64,000 nt of DNA from Macrostomum hystrix (GCA_950097015.1 CATNEN010000038.1:13448001-13512000); one strand, 5' to 3'. Positions 1-10,507 are shown, numbered from the stretch's first letter. Notes: a model not told the origin generated them from the sequence alone. Translations and numbers: made by a program.

Positions 1-690
1 AGTTTATTTTTATACCAGCAAAACATTCGAGCGCAATGCTGTTATCGAATAAAAAATTCAGAACGCGTTCTGATTGGCGATCTGGGTTTCTGTTCGTGCG
101 TTGGTCCATTTGCATTTGTAATTAGCGTAGGACGTTAGTAATTAACTAGCTATTTCTGATTGGTATATTCTGAAGTATGGGCTCGTATATTCCTAGCTAC
201 GAGCATTTAGCTAGTTCTTGGGTTTAGCTTACTTAAATGCACTCATCCTTCCATGGTGCTAGCAGATCTGCCTACTGACCAGCTGGAAGGAAATAATCGC
301 GAGTAGGTCCAACACAGCCTGACCCACCACACTTCCTGCCTGCCTACCTTTTCACTGCCTAGGGCGTGCGTCTGCCAGGCCGGCAGAATATGACGCAGGC
401 CGGCAGGGCCCGATCAGCTGCCCAGTTTTTCTCCCCCCATCTGCCGTCTCTCAGCCTGGCACGGCTGGAGAGGCCTGTCAGTTCCGGGGCGGAGCATCCG
501 ATATTCCCACCGAGTCAGTATTCGTTTGAGATAAAGTATTTCCCTGTACGTAATAAGTTATGCGTAGGCTTTAACTTACGAGCGTACCGCTACACTGCAT
601 TGCTCGTATCGTAGCTTTCTGACTTCCAGCCGGATCCAATCTTCATATAAGGGCACTGAAGATTCAAAGGATCCATTTTATCTGATCAGT
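1..690. other. Intergenic, no gene recognised
   Basis: No coding exon could be recognised on either strand. Positions 300-500 are GC-richer and contain short purine and pyrimidine runs and two CAGGCCGGCAG-type motifs. The 82-codon open frame at 366-614 has no recognisable family or splice context and is treated as chance. Confidence 0.4.
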
Positions 691-698
691 AATGATTT

Positions 699-961
699 CA
701 AGGACCCCATTCCTCTCGTCAGTGAAGAAGGACCCCATTCCTCTGGTCAGTGAAGAAGGATCCCATTCCTTTGGTCAGTGAAGAAGGACCCCATTCCTTT
801 GGTTCAGTGAAGAAGGACCCCATTCCTCTGGTCAGTGAAGAAGGACCCCATTCCTTTGGTTCAGTAAAGAAGGACCCCATTCCTCTGGTCAGTGAAGAAG
901 GACCCCATTCCTTTGGTCAGTGAAGAAGGACCCCATTCCTCTGGTCAGTGAAGAAGGACCC
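699..961. repeat. Minisatellite, 28-29 bp unit, about 9 copies
   Basis: Head-to-tail copies of a unit with core GACCCCATTCCTCTGGTCAG followed by TGAAGAAG. Copies differ by C/T changes and by an extra T (GGTTCAG), which makes some units 29 bp. The core is shared with the 27-bp array at 1241-1597. No coding function is supported. Confidence 0.9.
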
Positions 962-1240
962 TGTGTTGGCCTGGGCTGCAGACCCTCAGTCTGCACGCCT
1001 GGCCGGGAACTTTGACTGCACAAAACTGTGTCCTGTCTGATTGCACTTGCACTCAGTGTGGGGGGCACTGACTGACTCATGGGCACTGTACGCTTCCCAA
1101 CTCACTGCGCACCGAGTTCCCGTTGTACGTTCACATGCCTTCCCCTGCGCTTGCTGTAGCGTGCTTTTCTGTCCGCTCCCAGCGAGAGCCGAGACACTTG
1201 GAATTGGAGTTTGTTTTGACTTCACACACAAGTCATTACA

Positions 1241-1597
1241 GACCCATTCCTCTGGCCAGCTAGAAGGACCGCATTCCTCTGGTCAGCTAGAAGGACCCCA
1301 TTCCTCTGGTCAGCTAGAAGGACCGCATTCCTCTGGTCAGCTAGAAGGACCACATTCCTCTGGTCAGCTAGAAGGACCGCATTCCTCTGGTCAGCTAGAA
1401 GGACCCCATTCCTCTGGTCAGCTAGAAGGACCGCATTCCTCTGGTCAGCTAGAAGGACCGCATTCCTCTGGTCAGCTAGAAGGACCCCATTCCTCTGGTC
1501 AGCTAGAAGGACCGCATTCCTCTGGTCAGCTAGAAGGACCGCATTCCTCTGGTCAGCTAGAAGGACCCCATTCCTCTGGTCAGCTAGAAGGACCCCA
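1241..1597. repeat. Minisatellite, 27 bp unit, about 13 copies
   Basis: Tandem copies of a unit containing CATTCCTCTGGTCAGCTAGA and AGGACC(C/G). The unit is nine codons and has no stop in one plus frame (period HSSGQLEGP) and one minus frame (period LLADQRNAV). Both strands therefore look open, which is a property of the unit and not evidence for a protein. The core is shared with the array at 699-961. Confidence 0.9.
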
Positions 1598-1619
1598 TGC
1601 TTCATGTTTAGCCGATGAT

Positions 1620-2250
1620 AGACAATAAGAAAGCCATGTTTCTTTCAGTTTTTGAGCTCCGATCAAAGAATGTATTGTCAAAAACCTTCAATTGCTTAGC
1701 TTTGTGGCTGAGTGGAGAGAGAGTCATGAAGCTGGACTTTCCTTTTTATTCAGAGAAACATCGACCGCACTAATTAGTTTAATTTAGAAAAAATCAAGCC
1801 TATCCGGAAGGCTATTTTCGACAGTTTTATGTGTGTTTCTGAGCGGGTGAATTCCTTTCCGATGAGAATATAAAGTGGACAATCGATTTTATATGAAAAC
1901 ATACCGTTTAAAAATTAATGTACAACACTGCATATCAACGCTTATTGACAGCTATACTAGTTATCATAAACAATGAAGCACAACAGTAAGCACTGCTTTT
2001 AAAAAGCTTAGTCGCAAAAAACTGAATTTTCAACTAAAAAAGGGGCAAATTTAGTCAAGGTCAAGGGAAACAAAACTTGTTCTTAGTGAATCACAGCGAT
2101 TCTAATACTCAAATATAACTAAATAACAATTCGTTTGCCAGCCCTGAATTACGGTATCTAAAACACAGATGAGCGACATTTTTGAGCGAATTTGAAAGGG
2201 ACTCAGACTAATAAATACAGTTTTTTCCTCCTCGATATCTGTTCCATGTG
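1620..2250. other. AT-rich intergenic spacer
   Basis: AT-rich sequence with no long reading frame and no recognised element. It lies between the 27-bp minisatellite and the imperfect repeat at 2255. Confidence 0.4.
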
Positions 2251-2254
2251 GCTT

Positions 2255-2430
2255 CATACATGGGTTCTAGTTCATTGGTCCTGGCTTCTGGCTCATAGTT
2301 CATGGCTTCTTGTTCATTGGTCATAGGTTCTAGTTCATAGGTCATGGCTTCTTGCTCATAGGTCCTGGCTTCTGGCTCATAGGTGATGGCTTCAAGTTTT
2401 TGGTCATGGGTTCTAGTTCATAGGTCATGA
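2255..2430. repeat. Imperfect repeat, about 20-21 bp (GGTTCTAGTTCATAGGTCAT family)
   Basis: Alternating degenerate units of the type GGCTTCTGGCTCATAGGTC and GGTTCTAGTTCATAGGTCAT, eight to nine in a row. Some pairs form a roughly 40-bp higher unit. The array ends just downstream of the stop codon of the small minus-strand gene, so it may lie in its 3'UTR or immediately beyond. Confidence 0.75.
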
Positions 2431-2440
2431 CCCACACCGC

Positions 2441-3294
2441 TCAAAGGTCCGTCGAGCGCTCGTTCAACGCTACAGCCGGCATCGCTCCGTTGGGCTTCTC
2501 GTTGCGCCCGTTGACACTTTGATCTGTCTCGTCGCCCCGTGGCCGCTCAGCCATTGGAATCGACTCTGTACGGGCGCCATCTAGTTCACCGACTAAATCA
2601 CCGACGCCGCCAACATCGACATCGCAGCAGCTGTGACAGTGCGCTGTCACGAAGGCGCGGCAGCGGTAGCAGTACTCGAATTCCTCACTGGAGCTCCAGG
2701 AGGGCGGCGCCTCAAGTACGTCACGAAGGCCTTTAACCAGCGGTGATTCAAATGAAACAAGGTGGTGATTCAAATGAAACAAGTGTTGAATTAACAGTTG
2801 CGAAAGTTATTAAAATCAAGTAATTTCTCGGATACGCTTGTATCGAATATCTGATTAGTACAAATATGGGGATTCGCGCATCCTGGACTATGACGTCCCA
2901 TCAATGTGTGCCTAGAACAGGCTTAATTGGTTTTCACATGGACTTATTATCAAGAACAAGTGTGACAACAAAAATTGCAAACATAAATTCGTTTGTTCCT
3001 TGACAAACATAAATTAGGAGCAACCGCACCTTCGTTCTCTACGCCAATGTTATGCGGTATTTGCCACTGTAGCAGTTGCTGCTGCTGATGCTGCTGCACA
3101 ATTAGCTGCTCGCGGTTGCGCATGCAGATCCGAACGACCACAAAGGCAGTCAGCAACACCAGAATGACCACTATGATGACTACTATCACCAGATCATACT
3201 CAAAGTATTTCCACTCGGCCATCCGGAAGCCGATTTGGCCCTCCTGCTTGTCTTGGCTTATCGGTGTGAGTCTGAGCACCGACCGACCTCGCAT
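2441..3294 (-). CDS. Putative small single-pass membrane protein, two exons
   Basis: Not a recognised family. Exon 1 (3294-3030) starts at ATG 3294; a second in-frame ATG at 3222 has good context. It encodes a strongly hydrophobic segment, roughly residues 34-56 (DLVIVVIIVVILVLL...), followed by basic RICMRNRE and a Gln-rich stretch, so one membrane helix with a cytosolic tail is inferred. Exon 1 ends at a good donor (GAAG|GTGCGG). The proposed acceptor (TTAAAG, exon 2 from 2730 to 2441) keeps the frame (phase 1) and gives a protein of about 184 residues. The exon 2 part has a Cys/His-rich patch (EYCYRCRAFVTAHCHSCC) and an acidic-polar tail. The acceptor is only moderate, so the join is an inference. 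Without it, the exon 1 frame still yields the membrane segment. Confidence 0.45.
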
Positions 3295-3300
3295 AATTTA

Positions 3301-4278
3301 AGTAGAGATCAAGTTAGGAATTGCGTAGCCAATCAGAATTAAGCCAGCTCGGTTGCCGAGGTCCAGCAAAGTAGTTCGGATTCCAGAGCTGGAGATCTCA
3401 AACTGTCTGTAATCTTACTCAGTTTCTCTAACCCCACCCGAATCTCTTCTATTTCTAGGTACAATATTTTTGCACCCAGATTTTTTCTTTAACATTCCCC
3501 GGATGAGCAGGCTGCTTCTCTTTGTCGACCGCCCCTGTGGCTGCCACCCCAAGCAGGTCCATCCAGCAGGATAACGCTTGCATCTGCTAGTCATAAGGTT
3601 TAACCAAACCTATAGACACCAAAAAGTTGGTAAGCCAATGGAGAGGGCTTTGGTTGAACATGATACTCAACTTGGGGAGCGCAGAAAAGGCTGTTATCTA
3701 GCAACGCAAGCCAAAATTGGCTACCTGAGTGCAAGAATGCTGTTATAGCCAAGCTGGAAGCTGCGCGAAGCATCACCGCAGCCCGAACTGGACAGGCAAG
3801 CGGCATCGATCTGCGGATTCAGGTGCCACTGCATAGCTCCCTTCACTTCCCTTCCCCAGATAGACCAACCGACGCGCGGTATTTGTACAATTCAGGTAAG
3901 AGAGCTAGATGTGTGCAGGGACGGGGACGAACATGTTCTGCGTCATCCGCTGGGCCGAGCGTTGCATTTTGTGATAAATCTCCGGCGAACCAAATTCGGT
4001 AGGACAGACTAGGAACAGACACGTGAAATTTTACTGTTAAAATTTCAGAAGCATTGATCCCAATTTAGACGCTCGACGAAGACTTCGAAAATTCGAAAGC
4101 GCAGACCAGCAGAGCCATTTGTTCAAACCACCTGTCCAACCAAGTCTCTAGTACAAAATTCATTGTCAGGTGAGAATTCAAAGAAGTAGTGTTGAGAGCT
4201 TGAGTGTCCCAGAGACTGCAAAGAAATTTTCCGACTAAAAACCGGATTCTCACGGCTCTGCGATAGAATTCGGCAGCG
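3301..4278. other. Intergenic and upstream region
   Basis: No convincing coding exon. It separates the divergently oriented membrane-protein gene (minus) and the 4279-5082 gene (plus), so promoters of both are expected here. No clear TATA or initiator motif could be assigned. Confidence 0.35.
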
Positions 4279-5082
4279 ATGAACTTCGCAGGCAGCGCGC
4301 AGCTCACAGCAGCGGCGGTGGCGGCCGCCAGACCGCAGCAGCAATCTGTCGCCAGCCAGACAGACTTTCAGGAGCCTGACGAAGCAACTGTGCGCAACGA
4401 GCTCGCTATGTCCGCCTACCTGGAAATCCTCAATGTCCTTGACGACGAGAGCCAGCCGGTCTATCACGATCTGGGCGAGGCCTATGCCAACAAGTTTCTG
4501 CTGCTGGCCGCAGCCGACGAAGAGGATCGCCAGACAGAGATTGAAGACCTTGGTGCTCCTTCATCGCTAGATGCAGAGAGCAAGACGCCACAGCCGCTGC
4601 ATCAGCAGCTTCAGCGTCTGGCTAGCCTTGAATCACAGGTGATCGAGTCGGAATGGTCTTTGCGTTGCAAGCTTGCGCAGGTGCGAGAGTCGGCCAAGCA
4701 CCCTGTGCAGCGCTGGCTCGAAGGCGCCACCGCCTCCCAGGTCGCCAGCCCGTTTGCCTCTCACGCACCATCGGTCCGCTCCGGGCACCAGGGGCAACAG
4801 CACCATCTGCAGCCGCACCAGCGGCACCCATCAACCAGCTGTGGCAGCCGGCCTAGCTCTGTGGCTGGCCTGTCGGAGGTGTTCGTCTCTGACTCTGAAG
4901 ACGAGGAGGACGCCGGCGAGGTGCACATCGGTAGCGGCTTTAACAGCGACAGAAAGTCGGAGATGACGTTCTACAACTGTGCAGTTCACGGAGTTGAAGT
5001 GCCGGAGAGTTTTGTGCGCGTCAAGTTTAAGGGCGGCGACGGTGGTGACTCAACGGCGGAGTCATCAGATGCTGGGAAGTAA
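4279..5082 (+). CDS. Intronless gene, unrecognised 267-residue acidic/Gln-rich protein
   Basis: No family recognised. The frame opens at ATG 4279 (context GGCAGCGATGA) and runs without introns to TAA at 5080-5082. The N-terminus is Ala/Gln-rich. Residues about 35-90 look like an ordered helical region (MSAYLEILNVLDDESQ, then GEAYANKFLLLAAADEEDR), followed by a helix around residues 110-140 that may be a coiled coil (LQRLASLESQVIESEWSL). The middle is Ser/His/Gln-rich and disordered, followed by an acidic run (DSEDEEDAGE). The tail contains YNCAVHGVEVPESFVRVKF. Codon use is GC-rich at third positions, unlike the AT-rich flanks, which supports real coding. The gene lies immediately upstream of the 43-bp satellite. 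It could be a cytoskeletal or scaffold adaptor, but no function is claimed. Confidence 0.7.
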   Translation: MNFAGSAQLTAAAVAAARPQQQSVASQTDFQEPDEATVRNELAMSAYLEILNVLDDESQPVYHDLGEAYANKFLLLAAADEEDRQTEIEDLGAPSSLDAESKTPQPLHQQLQRLASLESQVIESEWSLRCKLAQVRESAKHPVQRWLEGATASQVASPFASHAPSVRSGHQGQQHHLQPHQRHPSTSCGSRPSSVAGLSEVFVSDSEDEEDAGEVHIGSGFNSDRKSEMTFYNCAVHGVEVPESFVRVKFKGGDGGDSTAESSDAGK

Positions 5083-5285
5083 CCAAAAGTTGCCAAGCGA
5101 ATACATTACGCAAAGTATGAATTACGCAATATTGCAATCATCTGCTATCATCGCTTCGTTAGCAGAATATTTCATTGGATTTTGAGCCCCCAATGCATGC
5201 ATATGCAAAGCATGCTGCAAAGCGTACAAAAATGAAAAAAAACTATTTTTTCAGCAATTTCTCAGCAAAACTAAGAAAAAGTCTT

Positions 5286-5775
5286 CCCTGTTAGACAAGG
5301 ATATCTCTTAATAAATAGAAATCAGTTCACCTGTTAGACAAGGACATCTCTTGATAAATAGGAATCAGTTCACTTGTTAGACAGGGATTTCTCTTGAGAA
5401 ATGGAAATCAGTTCACTTGTTAGACAGGGATTTCTCTTGAGAAATGGAAATCAGTTCACCTGTTAGACAGGGATTTCTCTTGAGAAATGGAAATCAGTTC
5501 ACCTGTTAGACAGGGATTTCTCTTGAGAAATGGAAATCAGTTCACCTGTTAGACAGGGATTTCTCTTGAGAAATGGAAATCAGTTCACCTGTTAGACAGG
5601 GATTTCTCTTGAGAAATGGAAATCAGTTCACCTGTTAGACTGTGATTTCTCTTGAGAAATGGAAATCAGTTCACCTGTTAGACTGGAATTTCTCTTGATA
5701 AATAGGAATCAGTTCACTTGTTAGACAGGGATATCTCTTGGGAAATGGAAATCAGTTCACCTCTTAGATAGGGAT
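5286..5775. repeat. Minisatellite, 43 bp unit, about 11 copies
   Basis: Unit begins GTTAGACAGGGATTTCTCTT and ends with GAAATCAGTTCACCT. The six central copies are almost identical, while both edges are degenerate (GGATATCTCTTAATAAATAG forms). This is the usual pattern of an array homogenised in its middle. It lies downstream of the 4279-5082 gene. Confidence 0.92.
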
Positions 5776-6090
5776 GTCTGTTAATTATATTAGGAGTTTG
5801 TTGAATGGATTGTTTTTAACCCTTGTAACTGTAATTGTAATTGGAGGCAGAGAAAATGGACTCGCTCACTCAGTTTTTACGGGTCTTTGCCGGTATTTAG
5901 GAATCCATAAAAATAAAGATTACAGCAACTGTAGCACCAGATTCTGCTTTCGCAGTCGGAGGTGGGTGATTGCAGCAGAGTCAGTGGCTCGTAATACTCG
6001 CCTCGGATTATTAATGTATTCATTGATCAAATAGGTTTTAGGAAAATGTCTAACTTTGAGGTTACACTACACATAGGTAGGGAAGTTACA
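5776..6090. other. Spacer
   Basis: No gene or repeat recognised between the 43-bp array and the GC-rich block. Confidence 0.35.
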
Positions 6091-6093
6091 ATC

Positions 6094-6660
6094 CTGTGTG
6101 GAGTAAATAATATTGTTGTGCACGTGCGCTTGCACTGCTCAAGTGCACTCGCCCCCCTGCGCAACAAGTGCACTCGCAGTTGTTTTTGGCATTGTTGGTT
6201 TGGCGTTAAAGGCTCAGCGGTGTAAGCCGCTTAGCCGCCATTGTGTTGGCTGCGCGCTGGTTGGCTGGGCCGCCCTTTTTGGTCCTCGCCCCAGGCTGCC
6301 CCTCCCCCAGCTGCGCCGTGATTGGCCGGTGGGTAGCTGGGCCGGGGTGGTGGGTGGGGGTGGGGCGGGGGGAGGGGGCCCCGGCCCTTCGTGAGCCGTG
6401 TCCTATAAAGGCGCGGCCGGGGGCGGGTGGCTGCCCCGTGCGCGTGTTCACGCTCTACAACGCCTGACTCTGTTTCCATAACCCGTCCCCCACGCACAAA
6501 TAATAACTAATAAATATCGACCACCCGGTCTGCCAGCCGCAATCAGAAGTCCGCTGAACGAAGTTGACTACCCGCACGAGTGCGAGTGAACCAGAAGTAA
6601 GTCGCTGCCTTGTCTCCTTCATTTCGGGGGCTGTAGTGGGGACCGTCCGTGTGTCCTGAC
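6094..6660 (+). mobile_element. GC-rich TATA-containing block, possible decayed LTR or promoter
   Basis: A sharply GC-rich island in an AT-rich setting. In order it contains GC boxes (GGGGCGGGGGG near 6361), a TATA-like CCTATAAAG at 6402-6410, an AATAAA at about 6510, and a segment near 6618-6650 (CTTCATTTCGGGGGCTG then TGGGGACCG) that resembles the end of a retroelement LTR and a primer-binding site. This order (GC boxes, TATA, poly(A) signal, CA end) is typical of an LTR. No gag-pol frame follows, and exact ends and target duplications were not found. A CpG-rich promoter is the alternative reading. Confidence 0.25.
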
Positions 6661-7200
6661 GCCGACTAAGGAGGGGGACTAGACCAGGTAGCCAGCCAGG
6701 GGTCACCCTGTACTGTACGCCCGCTGTACTCAGACGCCAGCTCGTGCGCCCTGCCGCCCCGCTGAAGGGTGATCGACATCACAGCGTCCCGACGCGTGTG
6801 CCGGCCACTTGGGTGCGTCCTGACGCCCCAGACTTAGGGTCCCGTGCGGACACTCGCGCCCTGACGCAGGCCAGCACGGGCCCGCGTACTCTGACCCTCC
6901 TAGGGGCACCCCTCCGGGAAGTCGCGAGTACAACAATATACTACCAAAATTATTTCACCAAAACTGTTTGGTAGTTTGTCAAAAAACACAAGGCTAACAG
7001 TCTGAGCCCATGAGTCTCCGTTAACTGCAAGCCAGATGTCCGAATCCGAGTTCAGCGATAATGCATTTATTTGCGCTCGTATTTCATACTGCGTTTCTGA
7101 GCATCTTTAGATACACTGTATAATTATAGTGATTACGATGGCTTAGTTGCTTAAAAAAGCAAATACCAGACCACTAAACGGTGCAGATATCTAACTAGCG
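6661..7200. other. GC-rich leader-like segment then AT-rich spacer
   Basis: 6661-6930 stays GC-rich, with repeated CCTGACGCC / CTGACGCAGG-type motifs, and has no supported reading frame. Beyond 6940 the sequence returns to AT-rich spacer. Confidence 0.3.
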
Positions 7201-7214
7201 TTAACTTGTTTGCT

Positions 7215-7300
7215 AGCTTCGACTGAAGCAGCAAAAGCAGCAGCAGCAGCAATCAGCAGCAGAGGCAAAAGCAGCAGCAAAGTAGCAAGCCGCAATTGCA
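7215..7300. repeat. CAG/GCA-rich simple repeat
   Basis: Interrupted AGCAGC and GCAAAAGCAGCAG runs. Not in a supported reading frame. Confidence 0.7.
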
Positions 7301-7332
7301 AACACCCCAGACCAACCTAGATCCCTCAGAAC

Positions 7333-7495
7333 CCCCAAGACTCCCAGTTATAGGTACCTCGGACTCCCAGAAAGCCAGAAAGACACCCCCGGACTGCCAG
7401 AAGCCGTCACCAACAACTCCCAGTCATAGGCACCCCCGGACTGCCAGAAGCCGTAACCAACAACTCCCAGTCATAGACACCACGGACCTCTTTCT
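7333..7495. repeat. Short tandem repeat, about 47 bp unit, 2-3 copies
   Basis: Two near-identical copies beginning ACTCCCAGTCATAGGCACCC and containing CGGACTGCCAGAAGCCGT, flanked by degenerate partial copies. It lies just downstream of the DNAJC28 stop codon. Confidence 0.75.
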
Positions 7496-7552
7496 AAAGT
7501 CCCGATTCCCAACTAAACCAGTCCGCCAAGACCCCATCCCAGAAAGCGCCAG

Positions 7553-9096
7553 TCAAGCTGTCCCGCCGAACAGCGCGCCCTTGAGATTGGCCCAAGCCAG
7601 TCGCAGCGTGGCGATTGAGAATAGTTCCCCATCCCCATTCCCAATGTCAGAGCTAAACTCCAGCCGCGGTGTCGCTGGCGGCTGCCAAGTGTCGGCTAGC
7701 GAGTTGTCCTCGGCCACAGTCTTGGCAAAACTGACCAGCCTATAGTGACAGCGCTGCTGCTGCAGGGTCGGCACAGTCAGATTCAGCTGGTCGACTTGGC
7801 GGTTCAGATCCGCAACGCTTTTGGCGCAGCCAGCCAAGACAGCAATCCAGGCGGCTTCGTCGGCTTGATTAAACGGCCAACGACCCAGGCGACTTCGAGC
7901 ATCGACTAGACGATGTCGTAGCTCGGTGGTGGCTGTGCGGATGGACTTGTCCAGCAACAGCCAGTCAGGCTCGTAGCCATTGTTAGCCAGGATGGAGTTG
8001 AGCTTGTGCGTCATGGAGTCCGCGAACGGATCGGCGTCGGCCAGGGTCGACCGGTCGGGCAACGGCTTGCCGTAGTAGCGACAGTTCTGCAGCTCACCGC
8101 GGCTCACTGACTCCTGGACGAAGATTGTTTGAAAAAAATTATTAAATATTATATTTCTTCTACCTAAATTTCAGATTCTAGCCCAAATGCGGACTTTAAG
8201 CTAGGGTCCACAATTCGGACACTACAATTAACGAGTTATTTTAAAACTCGGATGCCCTGCAGCTTCACAACTCCCGCCTTTCTGGAACTAAAACACACTG
8301 AAAGTCTAGAATACAGTTAATTCTTGTATTAGTCCTCTCTCTGCGCTAGTTTTAGCGTGTTTGCAAGTGCCAGTTGGCAGTGACTGATACAAACCTGAAT
8401 GAGATCCTCCACCAGGCGGTCAATCATCGATCGGGTTCGAAAATTATTCGCCGACCGGCGCTCTGAACTCTTTAAACTCGGTGCCGCCGTCGCCACCGCC
8501 GTGCCAGAGGCAGCTGCCGCCTCATGCTGTAGCCGGGCGATGCGGAATTCGCGCACATTGTCCGCAGCCTGATAAACTCGCCACTGTTGCCGCTGATGCT
8601 GGCGCTCGGCTGGTGTGCCGGAGCCTAGACCTTCGTACTCGAGGTACTGCCGATGTTGTGGAGCTGTGTGACGAATGTCGAATCGGCCCAACGCCTCGTC
8701 GGTGGCCGCGTCTACTACGGAATTGTCGCCGTTGGTTAATTTCCGATGCCTCGCCGCCAGTGCGTAGGCGTTTCGAGCCTCAATGAACTTTCTTACGTCA
8801 CCACCGCCGCCCCGACCGGCATCTGGATGATGCAGCTTCGCCTGGTGCACAAAGGCCGCCTTCAGCTCAGAGTCGCTGGCCGTAGGCTGAACGCCTAAAA
8901 CAATGTAGGCACTGGCCAGGGCAGAATCCTCTGCTCTGGCCGTGCCAGCATCGCTGAAGGGCCGACCTCTGGCACCGGCAGACCAAAGCGGCGACGGCGA
9001 CGGCTGGAAGGACGCTCGAGCTCGACTGTAGAGACTCGCTGAGGACAACACTCGCCTGTGAGCGAGCTGGAAAATAAGCAGAACACAATAGTTCAT
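7553..9096 (-). CDS. DNAJC28: DnaJ homolog subfamily C member 28 (J domain plus DUF1992)
   Basis: Two exons: 9096-8395 and 8113-7553, phase-0 junction (CTCATTCAG|GTTTGT donor, CGTCCAG|GAG acceptor, 281-bp intron), giving about 420 residues against roughly 390 in vertebrates. The first 50 residues are Arg/Ser-rich and lack acidic residues, consistent with mitochondrial targeting. The J domain spans about 60-115 with the HPD motif at 90-92. The family-specific block DIRHTAPQHRQYLEYEGLG and the GTPAERQ stretch follow. Exon 2 encodes the DUF1992 region (ESVSRGELQ, GKPLPDRS, DPFADSMTHKLN, PDWLLLDKSIR), the DNAJC28 signature. J proteins stimulate Hsp70 ATPase; the client of this one is not known. 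The first codons overlap an acceptor-like TTATTTTCCAG, so the true start may lie elsewhere, for example after a leader exon. Confidence 0.9.
8114..8394 (-). other. DNAJC28 intron
   Basis: AT-rich 281-bp intron with GT-AG ends. It joins the J-domain exon to the DUF1992 exon in phase 0. Confidence 0.85.
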
Positions 9097-9099
9097 GTT

Positions 9100-9573
9100 T
9101 GTGCAAACGCTTTATATAACGATTCAAGCCTGGGACGATGCAGGTCCGCAGGACTTAAAAGCATTTATCATACTACTTAAGTATGAGTGAAATCAACTTT
9201 TCCTGGCTTTAACTTTTTAGAAAGCAAGGAGTTTATAACAATTATGACTTTGTATTTAACGAATTGGCACAATTAAAAATCAAATGCAGTTAAGATAATT
9301 TAATTTACGAAGTACAATACTAGATTAGTTTCATAATCACACTAGATGAGGGGCAAATCAGAAAGAGGCATGTTTTGCAAGATAATGAACAGCAAAATTC
9401 GAAACACGAGCTATACTACTAACACCGAACAAATCTTTAAGTGTGCATTCTCGCGGTGGGTTGAAGTATCTTGGGAGTTCCAGGTTGGTTTGCTCTAAAG
9501 TTAATATAAAACATTGATTAGAGATGTGATCACCCAAAGGTTAAGGTAGATAGCCCAATTTTTTAATCAAAGT
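9100..9573. other. Intergenic spacer
   Basis: AT-rich, no gene recognised. It contains the upstream region of DNAJC28 and the downstream region of the malate-dehydrogenase-like gene, both on the minus strand. Confidence 0.4.
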
Positions 9574-10185
9574 TCAGATACGGGCAGGCATCTGTGGTTG
9601 CAGTTGCTGCAGCTCTCTTTCTTCTTTGAATAGTGGCAGCAACTCGATGCTGTTGGCTCTGGTGGCCTCCATCTTGGCCATGAGGCGGCAGAGCCGCTGG
9701 CATGCAGCAAGACCGCGCCACGCAGTCGGACAGGAGACCTCCTTAACTACGACCTCTCCACAGCTAATCTGAAGCTCCGTCCAGCTCGACGGCAGCTGCC
9801 CGAGTTCATCGACCAGAGCCAGTACAACTGGTCTACTGGCTGTCGTGCAGGCTTGAAACCGCGTCCGCAACAGGTGGTTGAGAAGCCTGGCGCATGGCTG
9901 ACTCAAACTGGCCGGCCTAACTAGACAATAGTCTGCGCCTTCCAGTGCCTCCGAGAGGCTGTCCGTGGCCAGAAGGTCCCAGCAGCGGCCGGGAGCTAGG
10001 CCAGAGTCGAGGAGGCAGTCAGCCAGTTCACGACAACCGGAAAGGTCAGCCGGATTGCAGAGTCGAAGCCGGACTTTCCGACAGGGGCCGAAGACGTCGC
10101 CGGAGAGTAGCGGCCATAGACATCGCTGCAGCGGGTCGCTGTCGGCTGGATGGACGACACAAACGGTGACGACGCTGTTTTTCAT
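9574..10185 (-). CDS. Truncated malate-dehydrogenase-like protein (Rossmann half only)
   Basis: Single frame of 203 residues from ATG 10185 to the stop at 9574. The first ~90 residues follow the pattern of the cytosolic MDH / MDH1B nucleotide-binding half: a first beta strand (VVTVCVVHPADSD), LLSGDVFG where cytosolic MDH has its GSVFG-type segment, a second strand (KVRLRLC), an ADCLLDSG helix, then ATDSLSEALEGADYCLV where MDH has ATD...AF.D.D.A.LVG. The Gly-rich NAD loop is replaced (HPADSD), and no Arg/His catalytic segment is visible. The rest (PVVLALVDELGQLPSSW, then a helical tail) is not recognisable. MDHs have about 330 residues, so this is either a degenerate non-enzymatic paralogue or a remnant. 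The coding-like base composition supports an expressed ORF. The assignment rests on pattern only. Confidence 0.45.
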   Translation of the reverse strand: MKNSVVTVCVVHPADSDPLQRCLWPLLSGDVFGPCRKVRLRLCNPADLSGCRELADCLLDSGLAPGRCWDLLATDSLSEALEGADYCLVRPASLSQPCARLLNHLLRTRFQACTTASRPVVLALVDELGQLPSSWTELQISCGEVVVKEVSCPTAWRGLAACQRLCRLMAKMEATRANSIELLPLFKEERELQQLQPQMPARI

Positions 10186-10189
10186 GGCT

Positions 10190-10500
10190 TTTCATGGAAA
10201 TCACTAACTGTAATACAAAAAGGCGATGGTGCAATTATTTATATAATGCTAGAGAGCATGAGTTTTAGAGTTTTTGAAGTCTAAACTATATAGTAGCACA
10301 TTATTTTTTTTATGGAACTCGTTAATGGGACTGACGATTACAAAAAGCTTGTTCACCCGCCATTAAACGAGGACCAAACACACGATTTGATATTCTTATT
10401 TGATTTCCATTACTTTCAGCATCAAAAAATGCACACCAAAATCCATCATTCGATGGCAGTCAGGCAGTGTAAATGAGCCTTAAGTGTGCGCATTTCAGGG
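10190..10500. other. Spacer upstream of the MDH-like gene
   Basis: AT-rich. The segment at 10480-10510 (AAGTGTGCGCATTTCAGGGC) resembles part of the 49-bp unit found 450 bp further on. Confidence 0.4.
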
Positions 10501-10507
10501 CAATAGT

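Noticed and set aside
1041-1628. 195-codon plus-strand frame with HSSGQLEGP repeats, and an opposite 127-codon frame
   Set aside because: Both frames come entirely from the 27-bp minisatellite. A stop-free unit that is a multiple of three keeps both strands open without any gene.
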